NCBI GenBank assembly: GCA_023408815.1
Contig: JAEYJO010000015.1
Coordinates: forward strand, 1 to 22,335
Source of the DNA: Bacillota bacterium
Lineage (GTDB): Bacteria > Bacillota > Clostridia > Lachnospirales > Lachnospiraceae
Direction of reading: 5' to 3'
Length of the DNA: 22,335 nt
Shown: positions 15,067 to 22,335 of the stretch, piece after piece
Layout of the letters: every line of letters starts with the position of its first letter
Numbering within the stretch: the first letter of the stretch is position 1
Notes under the pieces: generated by a model
Databases searched by the model: none
What the model saw: the letters and a program-made list of their open reading frames with translations, nothing else
What the model was told of the DNA's origin: nothing
Made by a program: the position numbers and the translations under genes

Positions 15067-15545
15067 GGCGTGATCTTCTCCCTTTCATCTTCATATTTTT
15101 TCGCCAGAATTGTGCCATGGTCTTTATACTTCTTAAGTATAAAGTGGGTTGCCGTGCTAAGGACAGTATCCAAGGCCGAAAGCTTATCGGATACGAAGGC
15201 GGACACTTCCTTCAAAGACTTTCCTTCCAGAGTGACGAGCAGGTCGAAGCCTCCTGAAATCAAATATACGGAATTCACCTCGGGATATTTGTAAATCCTC
15301 TCCGCAATATTATCAAAGCCCTGCCCTCTCTGAGGGGTAACACGAACCTCTATGAGAGCCGTCACCTTTTCGATAGACGTCTTTTCCCAATCGATCATCG
15401 TATGATAACCGCATATAATTCCTTCCTTCTCCATAGCTGCCAGCTCGTTTACCACATCGATTTCTTCCGCTCCCAGTATGACCGCCAGCTCTTTCACATC
15501 TATACGGCTGTTCTTTTCTATTATCGATAAAATCTGCTCTCTCAT
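15063..15545 (-). CDS. Lrp/AsnC-family transcriptional regulator
   Basis: A 160-residue regulator with an N-terminal helix-turn-helix (residues 1 to about 50, IDVKELAVILGAEEIDVVNEL) and a C-terminal RAM ligand-binding domain (about 63-150, VTALIEVRVTPQRGQGFDNI and VYLISGGFDLLVTLEG). The family binds amino acids and forms octamers that wrap DNA. RBS GGAGG lies four bases before the ATG. It is the first gene of a two-gene operon with an aminotransferase; the four-base overlap supports joint control. Two TATAAT-like hexamers lie 35 to 60 bases upstream on this strand but without good -35 elements. Confidence 0.92.
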   Translation of the reverse strand: MREQILSIIEKNSRIDVKELAVILGAEEIDVVNELAAMEKEGIICGYHTMIDWEKTSIEKVTALIEVRVTPQRGQGFDNIAERIYKYPEVNSVYLISGGFDLLVTLEGKSLKEVSAFVSDKLSALDTVLSTATHFILKKYKDHGTILAKKYEDEREKITP

Positions 15546-15618
15546 GCTTCCTCCATTCCGCCTCTATAAGGCAGTACCTTTTTAACATTATACAATCATT
15601 ATATGGCGTATTTTTCTT

Positions 15619-16602
15619 TTAAAGTACCCGGAACAATTCATCCGATCTGGACGGCTCTAAGAACCTTTTCTCGTCCCCATTTATGACAACTCTGTCATTA
15701 CTTTCCGTAGTCTTTCCCACTACCGTCGCAGGAATCCCCTCCTGCTTCAGCGTTCTTACCAAATCATAGCCGTTATCTGTCACCATCAGGAGGCAGCCTC
15801 CCGATAGGAGCTCATAAGGATTGATTTCAAAAAACTCACAGACCTCGATAGTCTCCTGCTTTACCGGCAGCTTTTTCAAGTCGATATCCAGTCCAACGCC
15901 TGCGCCTTCCGACATTTCCCAAAGAGCGCCGAATATCCCGCCCTCCGTAACGCCGTGCATCGCACGAACGCCAGACTTAACGGCGGTAGCCGCCTCCGGA
16001 ACAATCGACAGAAATCTGTCGAATCCTTTTGCTGTCTCTATCAATCGGACCGGATATCTCGTAAGGAGCCGTTCTTCCATTCTCCTCGCTATCATCGCGG
16101 TTCCTTCCATGCCGATCCACTTGCTCACGACTACATCCTGCCCGGACTTTACATTCCTCACAGAGCTGATATCAGCCTTTTTTGCTTTACCGACACCGGA
16201 CACACTAAGAACAGGTTGTACTACCGCACCTGTTATTTCTATCGAACTTCCCGTAATCTGCACACCCAGCTTCGCGCATTCCTCTTCCATACGAAGCATC
16301 ATGCTTTTAATATCGGACTCTTCTGTGGCTTCCGGGAAAAAACCGGATATCATTACCGCTGCCGGCTCCGCTCCCGATGCCGCAATCCTGTTCACGCAGG
16401 AATATAGAGCAGACTTTTCACCGTCAGGACCATAGCCTACCATAGGTGAGGAAGAAACTGCTGTAAGCTCCTCCTCACTAAAAGAAAAAATGGCGCAGTC
16501 TTCCCCTATTCCTGCGCCAATCAATACTTCTTCCCTTTTTGTTTTTATCTGTTTCAGGACCGAACGCTTATAGACGTTCTCTGTTATCTTTCCTGCTTTC
16601 AT
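15619..16602 (-). CDS. AIR synthase-related (PurM/HypE-like) protein
   Basis: A 327-residue protein from the ATG at 16602, preceded by GGGAG. The frame is open 30 codons further upstream, but that part runs back over the end of the VanW gene and is Arg/Asn/Gln-rich, so it is rejected. The protein has the two-domain PurM/HypE/SelD-type ATP-binding layout: IGAGIGEDCAIFSF, then SGFFPEATEESDIKSMMLRM, and the C-terminal AMHGVTEGGIFGALWEM, a HypE-like glycine-rich segment. HypE dehydrates a thiocarboxamide in hydrogenase assembly, but its essential C-terminal Cys (PRIC) is not seen and no other hyp genes are near, so true HypE is unlikely. It sits 25 bases after vanW. Its reaction is unknown. Confidence 0.82.
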   Translation of the reverse strand: MKAGKITENVYKRSVLKQIKTKREEVLIGAGIGEDCAIFSFSEEELTAVSSSPMVGYGPDGEKSALYSCVNRIAASGAEPAAVMISGFFPEATEESDIKSMMLRMEEECAKLGVQITGSSIEITGAVVQPVLSVSGVGKAKKADISSVRNVKSGQDVVVSKWIGMEGTAMIARRMEERLLTRYPVRLIETAKGFDRFLSIVPEAATAVKSGVRAMHGVTEGGIFGALWEMSEGAGVGLDIDLKKLPVKQETIEVCEFFEINPYELLSGGCLLMVTDNGYDLVRTLKQEGIPATVVGKTTESNDRVVINGDEKRFLEPSRSDELFRVL

Positions 16603-16627
16603 CCTCGGCTCCCATCTGCCTTGCTTC

Positions 16628-18172
16628 CTATTCTGCCGGTTGTTCATCTGGCTGCTCTGCCGGTTGTTCCGCCGGCTGTTCCGCAGCTTCAATCTGCTGT
16701 TGATCTAACGGAGCCACATCGGGCGTAGCGAACTGCGCCAAAGAAGCCGCCACATTTTTCACATGGTCTATGCTATTTGTGGCCACTGCTGCCAACATCT
16801 GATTATATGCATTCACATCGTTGGTAGACAAGCCTACGGTAGCTGTACGAGGCACCATCTTATAGCTGCTGCTGTTCACCTCTTCACGGCTTACTTCCAC
16901 ACCGTTCTCCGTCACTACCTTCCAAAGCTTTGCCTTGTAGCCGATATGTGCGGACTGCGTAATCACCTGACCGAGCGGTATTGCAGGGTCCGTATAAATT
17001 ACTTCCGTATCAGGATTGGTTACAGACAGCACCTCACTCTCATAAGAAACCTTGCGTTCCGTCGAACGAGTCTCGACACCATATATCGTAAACGTAATGA
17101 CTTTATTCTCGGTTTTCCCTTCTATATAAATAGGATACTCTGTATTGTTGATAAAACGAAAGTCCTTTCCCGCTGATTCCGCGATCGCGGCATCTGCCGA
17201 AGGATCTACATAGCTGACTATCATAGAGTGATTATGACGCTCTGTCACCTCCAGCTCCGAGCGCAGCACTGCGTTATATAAGGTGGTAGACACCTGACAG
17301 ATACCTCCGCCCAGGCTATCCACTACCTGCCCGTTCAAATAAGAGCCTGCCATATAGTAGCCGTTTGCTTCCGTAAACGGAGAAACCTCATTATACGTGG
17401 AAAATTCATCTCCCGGGTACACTGTTGTTCCGGATATCAGATTACACCCGTTCGTAACATTTTCGCTTCTGTCACGTCCCGAGGTGGAAAAACTGGTGCT
17501 GAAGGTTCCCAGCACATCCTTCACCTTGGCAAGCTCCTCCGCATTTCCCCTAGGCTCATCTACAATAACTGCCAGCGCTATATTTGCCGGCTCAAAAGTC
17601 CAATTGTTTAAAAAGTAATCGTATATTTGCTGTAAAGACGTTTCCTCATCCACCACATATCCGGTCTGACCCGGTATTACGGAAAATCCGCTGTCCGTCT
17701 TGGTAAGAACGGCGTCCTGAGCCTCCACGTTATACTGTTCACACTGCCCCTCAAGAAGGCCGCGGATGAGCTCTTTATCCAAATCGTACTTTAACTCGAA
17801 CACTTTATTTTCATGCAGCAAATCCTGTAACGCCTTATAACGCTGCACCACATTTCCCTTTTTACCGAAAGCAACAGCATCCTCCACAACTTCAGGGTTC
17901 GTCCATGTAAGCCCCAGCTCGCCGACGGTTGCTGTTACCTCATTGTTATTCACCGCCTGAAACGTGACCGGAGTCTCTTTCAAATTATTTATATATTCTT
18001 CAACCATCTGCTCAGCTTCCGCCGCTGTCTTTCCGGAAACATCTATCTGGCCCACATAAATGCCGCTTTCAATAGTATTTCCGGCTTTTGCCTGCACCGG
18101 ATATCCCATCTGCATAAATGCAAATATGAAAAAAGCTGCTGCGATGGTCAGCTTCCTTCTCCATCTACTCAT
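16628..18172 (-). CDS. VanW-family exported protein
   Basis: A 514-residue protein starting MSRWRRKLT at 18172, where GAGGAG sits five bases upstream; an earlier ATG at 18196 lacks this. A signal peptide/membrane segment (about 8-28) is followed by peptidoglycan-binding-4-like repeats (about 35-220) and the VanW domain (about 245-375: PGDEFSTYNEVSPFTEANGY and GGGICQVSTTLYNAVLRS). A G5-like extracellular region and an acidic tail with repeated EQPA units close it. VanW is named from vancomycin-resistance clusters, but its role is not settled and chromosomal copies are common without resistance. Likely acts at the cell wall. Operon with the 35-residue membrane peptide upstream and the AIR-synthase-like gene downstream. 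Confidence 0.9.
   Translation of the reverse strand: MSRWRRKLTIAAAFFIFAFMQMGYPVQAKAGNTIESGIYVGQIDVSGKTAAEAEQMVEEYINNLKETPVTFQAVNNNEVTATVGELGLTWTNPEVVEDAVAFGKKGNVVQRYKALQDLLHENKVFELKYDLDKELIRGLLEGQCEQYNVEAQDAVLTKTDSGFSVIPGQTGYVVDEETSLQQIYDYFLNNWTFEPANIALAVIVDEPRGNAEELAKVKDVLGTFSTSFSTSGRDRSENVTNGCNLISGTTVYPGDEFSTYNEVSPFTEANGYYMAGSYLNGQVVDSLGGGICQVSTTLYNAVLRSELEVTERHNHSMIVSYVDPSADAAIAESAGKDFRFINNTEYPIYIEGKTENKVITFTIYGVETRSTERKVSYESEVLSVTNPDTEVIYTDPAIPLGQVITQSAHIGYKAKLWKVVTENGVEVSREEVNSSSYKMVPRTATVGLSTNDVNAYNQMLAAVATNSIDHVKNVAASLAQFATPDVAPLDQQQIEAAEQPAEQPAEQPDEQPAE
16631..16685 (-). repeat. Short tandem repeat encoding EQPA/EQPD units at the VanW C-terminus
   Basis: Four units of about 12 bases (GAACAACCGGCA and variants) code for EQPAEQPAEQPDEQPA at the end of the VanW protein. 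Such runs expand and shrink by slippage. The tail is probably a flexible, wall-spanning end. Confidence 0.75.
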
Positions 18173-18232
18173 AACTTCTCCTCTTAATTTATCCATTCCA
18201 TTTCCGACTCAATTTGCTCCTAAAATATTGTA

Positions 18233-18340
18233 CTAGGAAATAAAGTATGATAAAGTTGGTAATACCATAGCCAACACTACTAAAATAATAATGATGGATG
18301 AAATTATCTTCTTCGTCTTGTTATTGTTCATGTTAAACAT
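18233..18340 (-). CDS. 35-residue single-pass membrane peptide
   Basis: An ATG at 18340, preceded by AGGAGG seven bases upstream, opens a 35-codon frame ending in TAG. The product has a basic N-terminus (NNNKTKKI) and a hydrophobic run ISSIIIILVVLAMVLPTLSY that would span the membrane once. The strong ribosome binding site, a well-formed promoter upstream and the position 60 bases before vanW support a real gene. I cannot name a family; similar tiny membrane proteins are common and poorly annotated in Clostridia. It may be a membrane-protein partner or simply a leader-encoded peptide. Confidence 0.65.
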   Translation of the reverse strand: MFNMNNNKTKKIISSIIIILVVLAMVLPTLSYFIS

Positions 18341-18368
18341 ACTAACGCCTCCTATCCACTGAAAGGAT

Positions 18369-18397
18369 ATTATATATGAAAATACCTTTTTTTGCAA
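18369..18397 (-). promoter_or_regulatory. Strong candidate sigma-A promoter for the small peptide/vanW operon
   Basis: On the minus strand TTGCAA (18392-18397) and a perfect TATAAT (18369-18374) are spaced by 17 bases, about 28 bases from the peptide ATG. The element overlaps the start codon (18376) of the divergent gene, so polymerase here would compete with its translation-initiation region. Confidence 0.7.
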
Positions 18398-18984
18398 GTT
18401 TTATCATCTTCATTGTGTGGCTCGCCTACGAACTTTCCAAGACACGGCACCGCTCCGAAAAAAAGGAATCTTCCTTTTGGGAAAAAGAAGCGCAGGCCAA
18501 CCGGACAAGGCGTAAGCCCCTGGATAACTTAAATTATATCACAATTCCTTTCGAAAAGCTTCCGATGGCGCTTCTTGCAGACGATGAAAGAATCTCCGAA
18601 TGCCACCGGATTCTCGGGATTCTCAAGGAATCCCCTATTGTCAACTTTACCGGAATCAGTAATACGGAGCTAAAGCTGGAATACGGTGCTCCCAATATCA
18701 ACCTTCTTATGCGCTATGATGAAAATTATACCACACTCGTCAGCACTTTACAAAAATGGGCCCTGCTGCTTTACGAAGCAGGTTATGCAGCGGAAGCAAA
18801 AAATATTCTGGAATTCGCCGTTTCTACCGATACCGATGTCAGCGGTACCTACCGTCTGTTAGCTTCCATCTATACCAATGAAGGACAGAACGGAAAAATT
18901 GCAGACCTTTTAAACCGGGCGGAAAATCTCAGGTCGGGCTCCAAAGACACTATCGTCCATATTTTGCAAGAATTTTATCGGTAA
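18376..18984 (+). CDS. Membrane-anchored TPR-like protein of unknown function
   Basis: A 202-residue protein with RBS AAAGGA eight bases before the ATG. An N-terminal membrane segment (about 3-20, IPFFASFIIFIVWLAY) is followed by a charged linker, then helices with tetratricopeptide character in the last ~90 residues (WALLLYEAGYAAEAKNILEFA and LLASIYTNEGQNGKIADLL), suggesting a cytoplasmic protein-protein interaction domain. No catalytic motif is seen. Its 3' end overlaps the converging exonuclease gene by 35 bases. Hypothetical proteins of this layout are common in Lachnospiraceae, but I know no function. Confidence 0.8.
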   Translation: MKIPFFASFIIFIVWLAYELSKTRHRSEKKESSFWEKEAQANRTRRKPLDNLNYITIPFEKLPMALLADDERISECHRILGILKESPIVNFTGISNTELKLEYGAPNINLLMRYDENYTTLVSTLQKWALLLYEAGYAAEAKNILEFAVSTDTDVSGTYRLLASIYTNEGQNGKIADLLNRAENLRSGSKDTIVHILQEFYR

Positions 18985-19645
18985 TCCTGCTTGCCTCATT
19001 TCTAGTAAGCTTGTCCACATTATAATCAATATTAATTTTATGCTGGTCCAGCAATTTATATAACCTCTCTTTTTGAGGCTTCGTAATCGGAGTCTCTCTT
19101 TTTGCCTGATAAATCAGCTTCTGCGGTTTGAAATCCTTCTCATTATAAAAAAGGTCTGATAACTTAAGGAACAAATCGGAAGCCGCCTGCGCATCTCCCA
19201 AGGCCCTATGGGCTTTATGCTCTATCCTGTAATATCCGCATAAATTTTCCAGTTTCCTGCTTTCCAAATCCGGCAGAAACTTTCTCGCCAGCTTCAGCGT
19301 ATCGATCCCTTCCTTTTCAAACGTCATTTTCTGATTCACCGCCGCCCTCTTTAAGAAGGAATAATCGAATATAATGCGATGTCCCAACAAAATATCCCCG
19401 CCTATGAATTCCAAAAGCTCAGGAAGAACGCTTTCTATTTCCGGAGCTTTCTCAAGCATCTGCTCCGTAATACCTGTAAGAGTGCATACGGTTTCGCTTA
19501 AAGACCTTCCGGGACTCACAAAGCTTTGGAAAGAGTCCGTCACTTTTCCTCCTCTTACCCTTACCGCCCCGATTTCTATGATTCTGTCATGCTTCGTATT
19601 CAAGCCTGTAGTCTCCAGGTCCAGAGACACATAATCATTTATCAT
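18950..19645 (-). CDS. DEDDh 3'-5' exonuclease (DNA polymerase III epsilon/PolC type)
   Basis: A 231-residue nuclease. The five DEDDh residues are present: Asp9 and Glu11 (SLDLETTGL), Asp94 (IIFDYSFL), His146 and Asp151 (HRALGDAQAA). These bind two metal ions to remove nucleotides from 3' ends. The fold ends near residue 165. A ~60-residue C-terminal part (TPITKPQKERLYKLLDQHKI, then LTRNEASRITDKIL) looks like a small helical DNA-binding or SAP-like extension. It lacks helicase or polymerase domains, so a repair or proofreading role on its own is likely. Its start overlaps the nth stop by 11 bases, consistent with a repair operon. Confidence 0.9.
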   Translation of the reverse strand: MINDYVSLDLETTGLNTKHDRIIEIGAVRVRGGKVTDSFQSFVSPGRSLSETVCTLTGITEQMLEKAPEIESVLPELLEFIGGDILLGHRIIFDYSFLKRAAVNQKMTFEKEGIDTLKLARKFLPDLESRKLENLCGYYRIEHKAHRALGDAQAASDLFLKLSDLFYNEKDFKPQKLIYQAKRETPITKPQKERLYKLLDQHKINIDYNVDKLTRNEASRITDKILAKYGR

Positions 19646-20294
19646 TCTTCTTTATCCTATCCTTATTTCGTTTCCGGTAATCGTCGCACTGTTCCTGCAA
19701 AAAGCACTCCTCACATTTTGGCGTGGGCGCCTTGCATATTTCCCGTCCCAAGGTAATAATCTGAATATTCCAGAGAATCCAATGCTCCTTTGGCAGCGCC
19801 TTCATCAAATCCAGCTCTACCTTCAGCGGATCCTCTTCCTTCGTCAGTCCCAGCTTTTTTGAAATCCGCTTTACATGAGTATCCACTACGATGCTCGGCT
19901 CGTTATAGATATTTCCTCTGATAACGTTCGCCGTCTTTCTGCCTACTCCCGCAAGGGCAGTGAGATCCTCCAGCGAGCGGGGTACTTCGCCGTCAAACCT
20001 TTCCATCAGCTCCTTGCAGCAGGCAATAATATTCCTGGCCTTATTATGGTAGAATCCGGTGGAATGAATATCCTTTTCCAGTTCAGAAAGCTGCGCATTC
20101 GCAAAAGCTTCCACACCGGGGTATTTGCGGAATAAATCCCGGGTTACCACATTCACTCTGGCATCCGTGCACTGAGCACTTAAAATCGTTGCGATCAGAA
20201 GCTGCCACGCATTTTCATGATTCAGGAAGCACCGGTATTGTGTACCGTATCTTTCGTCCAGTAGATCTAAGATCTCCTTTGTCTTTTTCGTCAT
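19635..20294 (-). CDS. nth: Endonuclease III (DNA glycosylase/AP lyase)
   Basis: A 219-residue HhH-GPD glycosylase that removes oxidised pyrimidines and cuts the abasic site. The catalytic pair is present: Lys120 in the helix-hairpin-helix LAGVGRKTANVI and Asp138 in VVDTHVKR. The iron-sulphur loop has Cys187, 194, 197 and 203 (spacing 6, 2, 5), as in E. coli Nth, which is of near-identical length. The ATG directly follows the stop of the radical SAM gene and uses a GGAGG within its final codons. It is the middle gene of a radical SAM, nth, exonuclease operon. Confidence 0.95.
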   Translation of the reverse strand: MTKKTKEILDLLDERYGTQYRCFLNHENAWQLLIATILSAQCTDARVNVVTRDLFRKYPGVEAFANAQLSELEKDIHSTGFYHNKARNIIACCKELMERFDGEVPRSLEDLTALAGVGRKTANVIRGNIYNEPSIVVDTHVKRISKKLGLTKEEDPLKVELDLMKALPKEHWILWNIQIITLGREICKAPTPKCEECFLQEQCDDYRKRNKDRIKKNDK

Positions 20295-22106
20295 TTATCC
20301 TTCCTCCATAGGAACGAGCAGTATTCTTGCCTCGTTCGTAAGCGGACTCCTTTGTTTGTAGTCGAATAGCACCGCCGCGGGCGCTTCGGATCTGCTCATA
20401 CGTTTATCCACATTCTCCTCCCACACTGCATAGGAAAATGCTTCTATATGCGTCATCTTAGCTATTTGTCTGGGCTGATACTCCGTATACAATGGAAGCA
20501 GCTCCCTCAATTTCTCTTCATATTTGTAAAAATCCTGAAGCCGTTCTTTATAGACCGTCATATCCTTGGAAAAACCGGGCCTGCTCTTCATATTCTCTCT
20601 CAAGTATATATCATAGGTCAAGAGCTCTTTATAAAGCGCTTCTTTTTCTTTATCGTAAAGGCAGGCAAATTGGAGCAGCGCTTCATACCGGTAAGCCCTC
20701 GACGGACTGTTCAGGAAATATCCGCTTTCTTCATAATATTCTGCAAGCCTTTCGTACATGGCGAAAGCACCCTCAAAAGCCCTTTCCAGCACCGGCAGCG
20801 TATGAGTGAACTGATTGCTGTTATAATATAACTCTACCATTTCTTCTACCCGCTTCAAATCGCATAGCTTATCATAGGGCATCCACTTGGAGTATAACAC
20901 TTCATAAGGAGGTTCGCTGGTGTAATTTATTCCATAGCTTCCAGCTTTTTCATACATCGGTGAGCCTTTCAATACTTTTAAGAAGCCAAGCTGGAGCTGC
21001 TGAGGTCTCATCTCGTACACCTCGTCGAAAGATTTGCCGAAGCTATGGTAGTCCTCATAGGGAAGGCCCGCTATCAGATCCAGATGTACGTGTACGTTAT
21101 TTGCGTTATGGATCCGTTTCACTATATACTTTAATTTATCCATATCCATGAAGCGATTGATTTCCTTCAGGGTCGCAGGATTGGTGGATTGTACCCCTAT
21201 TTCGAGCTGCACCAGTCCGGGACGCATCTCGGATAAGATTTCCAGTTGTTCTTCGCTTACTATATCCGCGGCAATCTCAAAGTGAAAGTTCGTTACTCCG
21301 TTGTCGTGCTCATGAATGTATCTCCATATCTCCATGGCGTGCCGGTGGCTGCAGTTGAAGGTCCTATCCACGAATTTCACCTGGGTCACGCGATTATCTA
21401 AGAAAAACTGAAGTTCCTTTTTTACGATCCGGGCATCTCTCAGGCGCACCTTCTTATCGACGGAAGACAGGCAATAACTGCAGCGATAGGGACAGCCTCT
21501 GCTGGTTTCATAGTATATGATTCTATTTTGAAAGGGCTCGAGATTCTCATACAAAAAGGGGAGCGCACTGATGTCGGTCAGTTCCTGCGCTTTGGTCGTT
21601 GTGATATTCTCTCCGGCGCGGAATGCAATACCCGGGATTTCATTCAGAAACAGTTCCGGGAAAACATCGGGCGAATGCTCTGAGGTCACTTTATTCGGAG
21701 ACTCTTTCCCCATGGTCTGTAAGTAATATTGCAGCAGACTGAGAAAGGTCTTCTCACCTTCGCCTATCATCACTCCGGTAATCATGGGATATTCCTTCAA
21801 TAGCTTTTCTGCATCGAAGGAGACCTCGGGGCCGCCCAGCCATATGGGGAGGTTCGGCATGATCTTATGAAGCTCTGTGATAATTTCACGTATCATTCGG
21901 AAATTCCAGATATAGCAGGAAAAGGCAATGACATCGGGGCGATGTTTATAAATGTCGGACAATATACTTTCTACTCTGTGGTTGATGGTATATTCGGCAA
22001 TTGCAATGTGAGAATCATACTCTTGTCCCGCATAAGCGCGGAGGCTGTATAGTGCTGGGTTCGAGTGAATATATTTTGCATTTAGAGCGGTTAGTAAGAA
22101 TTTCAC
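20295..22106 (-). CDS. B12-binding-type radical SAM protein with DUF4080-like C-terminus
   Basis: A 603-residue protein with a GTG start (22106). AAGGAAAGG lies about 14 bases upstream, but the N-terminus KFLLTALNAKYIHSNPALYS is the family start. Residues 1 to about 140 form a cobalamin-binding-type Rossmann fold (WLGGPEVSFDAE, GVMIGEGEKTF), although the DxHxxG cobalamin ligand motif is not seen. The radical SAM domain (about 195-400) binds a 4Fe-4S cluster through Cys205, Cys209 and Cys212 (TSRGCPYRCSYC). The C-terminal ~200 residues resemble DUF4080. Substrate unknown; relatives act on RNA, lipids or cofactors. First gene of the operon with nth; the group II intron end lies 105 bases upstream. 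Confidence 0.9.
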   Translation of the reverse strand: MKFLLTALNAKYIHSNPALYSLRAYAGQEYDSHIAIAEYTINHRVESILSDIYKHRPDVIAFSCYIWNFRMIREIITELHKIMPNLPIWLGGPEVSFDAEKLLKEYPMITGVMIGEGEKTFLSLLQYYLQTMGKESPNKVTSEHSPDVFPELFLNEIPGIAFRAGENITTTKAQELTDISALPFLYENLEPFQNRIIYYETSRGCPYRCSYCLSSVDKKVRLRDARIVKKELQFFLDNRVTQVKFVDRTFNCSHRHAMEIWRYIHEHDNGVTNFHFEIAADIVSEEQLEILSEMRPGLVQLEIGVQSTNPATLKEINRFMDMDKLKYIVKRIHNANNVHVHLDLIAGLPYEDYHSFGKSFDEVYEMRPQQLQLGFLKVLKGSPMYEKAGSYGINYTSEPPYEVLYSKWMPYDKLCDLKRVEEMVELYYNSNQFTHTLPVLERAFEGAFAMYERLAEYYEESGYFLNSPSRAYRYEALLQFACLYDKEKEALYKELLTYDIYLRENMKSRPGFSKDMTVYKERLQDFYKYEEKLRELLPLYTEYQPRQIAKMTHIEAFSYAVWEENVDKRMSRSEAPAAVLFDYKQRSPLTNEARILLVPMEEG

Positions 22107-22211
22107 GTTTTTAGATGGATCCTTTCCTTAATTGAAATGCGCTATATATTTTGCATTCCTACAAGAAAATTATGCCATACATTCAGAGGTAAGTCCATGT
22201 CATTTTGTAAA

Positions 22212-22335
22212 ATCGAGTAGGAGGCGGTGATTAACCGCCGTCCTCTCACAGCACCGTGCGTACCGTTCGGTACACGGCGCTTTCAGTAGTTGATGTGCAC
22301 AGACTGATATGCAGTGGCTAAGTCATAGAAACCAT
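22212..22335 (-). mobile_element. 3' end of a group II intron (truncated by the window edge)
   Basis: Read on the minus strand, the maturase stop is followed by domain V (22250-22281): AGCGCCGUG pairs with CACGGUGCU, UACC with GGUA, with the usual two-base CG bulge and a GAAC loop. Domain VI follows (22215-22247): GAG-AGGA pairs with UCCU-A-CUC, leaving a bulged branch-point A (22218) seven bases from the end GAU. The intron continues beyond the right edge. The exon begins near 22211. The GAAC loop differs from the common GNRA. Orientation is the same as the radical SAM gene. Confidence 0.88.
22283..22333 (-). CDS. C-terminal end of the group II intron reverse transcriptase/maturase (partial)
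   Basis: Sixteen codons (GFYDLATAYQSVHINY) run to a TGA that directly precedes domain V, as in many bacterial intron-encoded maturases. The remainder is outside the window, so RT activity cannot be judged. The call rests on position next to domain V more than on the few residues. Confidence 0.5.
   Translation of the reverse strand, partial: GFYDLATAYQSVHINY

Noticed and set aside
16603..16692. 30-codon N-terminal extension of the AIR-synthase-like gene
   Set aside because: It overlaps the C-terminal repeat of VanW in another frame and has Arg/Asn/Gln low complexity; ATG 16602 has a proper ribosome binding site.
1..22335. CRISPR array, tRNA or rRNA genes
   Set aside because: No regular direct repeats with spacers, cloverleaf or rRNA sequence were seen.

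Overview
The window looks like chromosomal DNA of an anaerobic Gram-positive bacterium of the Clostridia, most likely a Lachnospiraceae-type gut organism. The reasons are AGGAGG-type ribosome binding sites on most genes, the proteins themselves (RlmD with a TRAM domain, YhaM, MutS2, VanW, a SIMPL lipoprotein, a DUF4080-like radical SAM protein), and moderate GC in the housekeeping part. The genus call is inference; no rRNA or tRNA gene is present.

Positions 1 to about 3705 are the AT-rich end of an integrative mobile element, and appear internally deleted. They carry a tightly overlapping three-gene cassette (MerR/GyrI-type regulator, BtrH-like acyltransferase-fold protein, small ArsR-type regulator), two hairpins (one a good intrinsic terminator), an element-type sigma-70 region-4 protein behind an elaborate leader (20-codon ORF, terminator-like hairpin, and a perfect hairpin that hides the Shine-Dalgarno), and the last ~115 codons of a large serine recombinase. 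The recombinase tail runs antiparallel into the 3' end of rlmD, marking the element-chromosome junction.

Positions 3664 to 7436 (minus strand) hold htrA-like, yhaM and rlmD in one apparent operon. The HtrA-like protein has lost all three catalytic residues. Divergent to it are mutS2 and a two-component system (plus strand, 7597 to 12173), facing trmL (minus). A SIMPL-domain lipoprotein (plus) ends at a bidirectional terminator facing an Lrp/AsnC regulator plus class I aminotransferase operon (minus).

Positions 15619 to 18340 (minus) form a probable operon of a 35-residue membrane peptide, a VanW-family exported protein and an AIR-synthase/HypE-like protein. Its best promoter lies across the start codon of a divergent membrane-anchored TPR-like gene (18376). 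Positions 18950 to 22106 (minus) form a compact operon: radical SAM protein, endonuclease III, DEDDh exonuclease.

The right edge (22212 to 22335, minus) is the 3' end of a group II intron: the last residues of the maturase, domain V, and domain VI with a bulged branch-point A. The rest of the intron lies outside the window.

The most unusual items are the MerR/BtrH/ArsR cassette, the layered leader of the sigma gene, the rlmD-recombinase overlap, the triad-less HtrA protein and the truncated intron. Nothing here proves a wholly new system.
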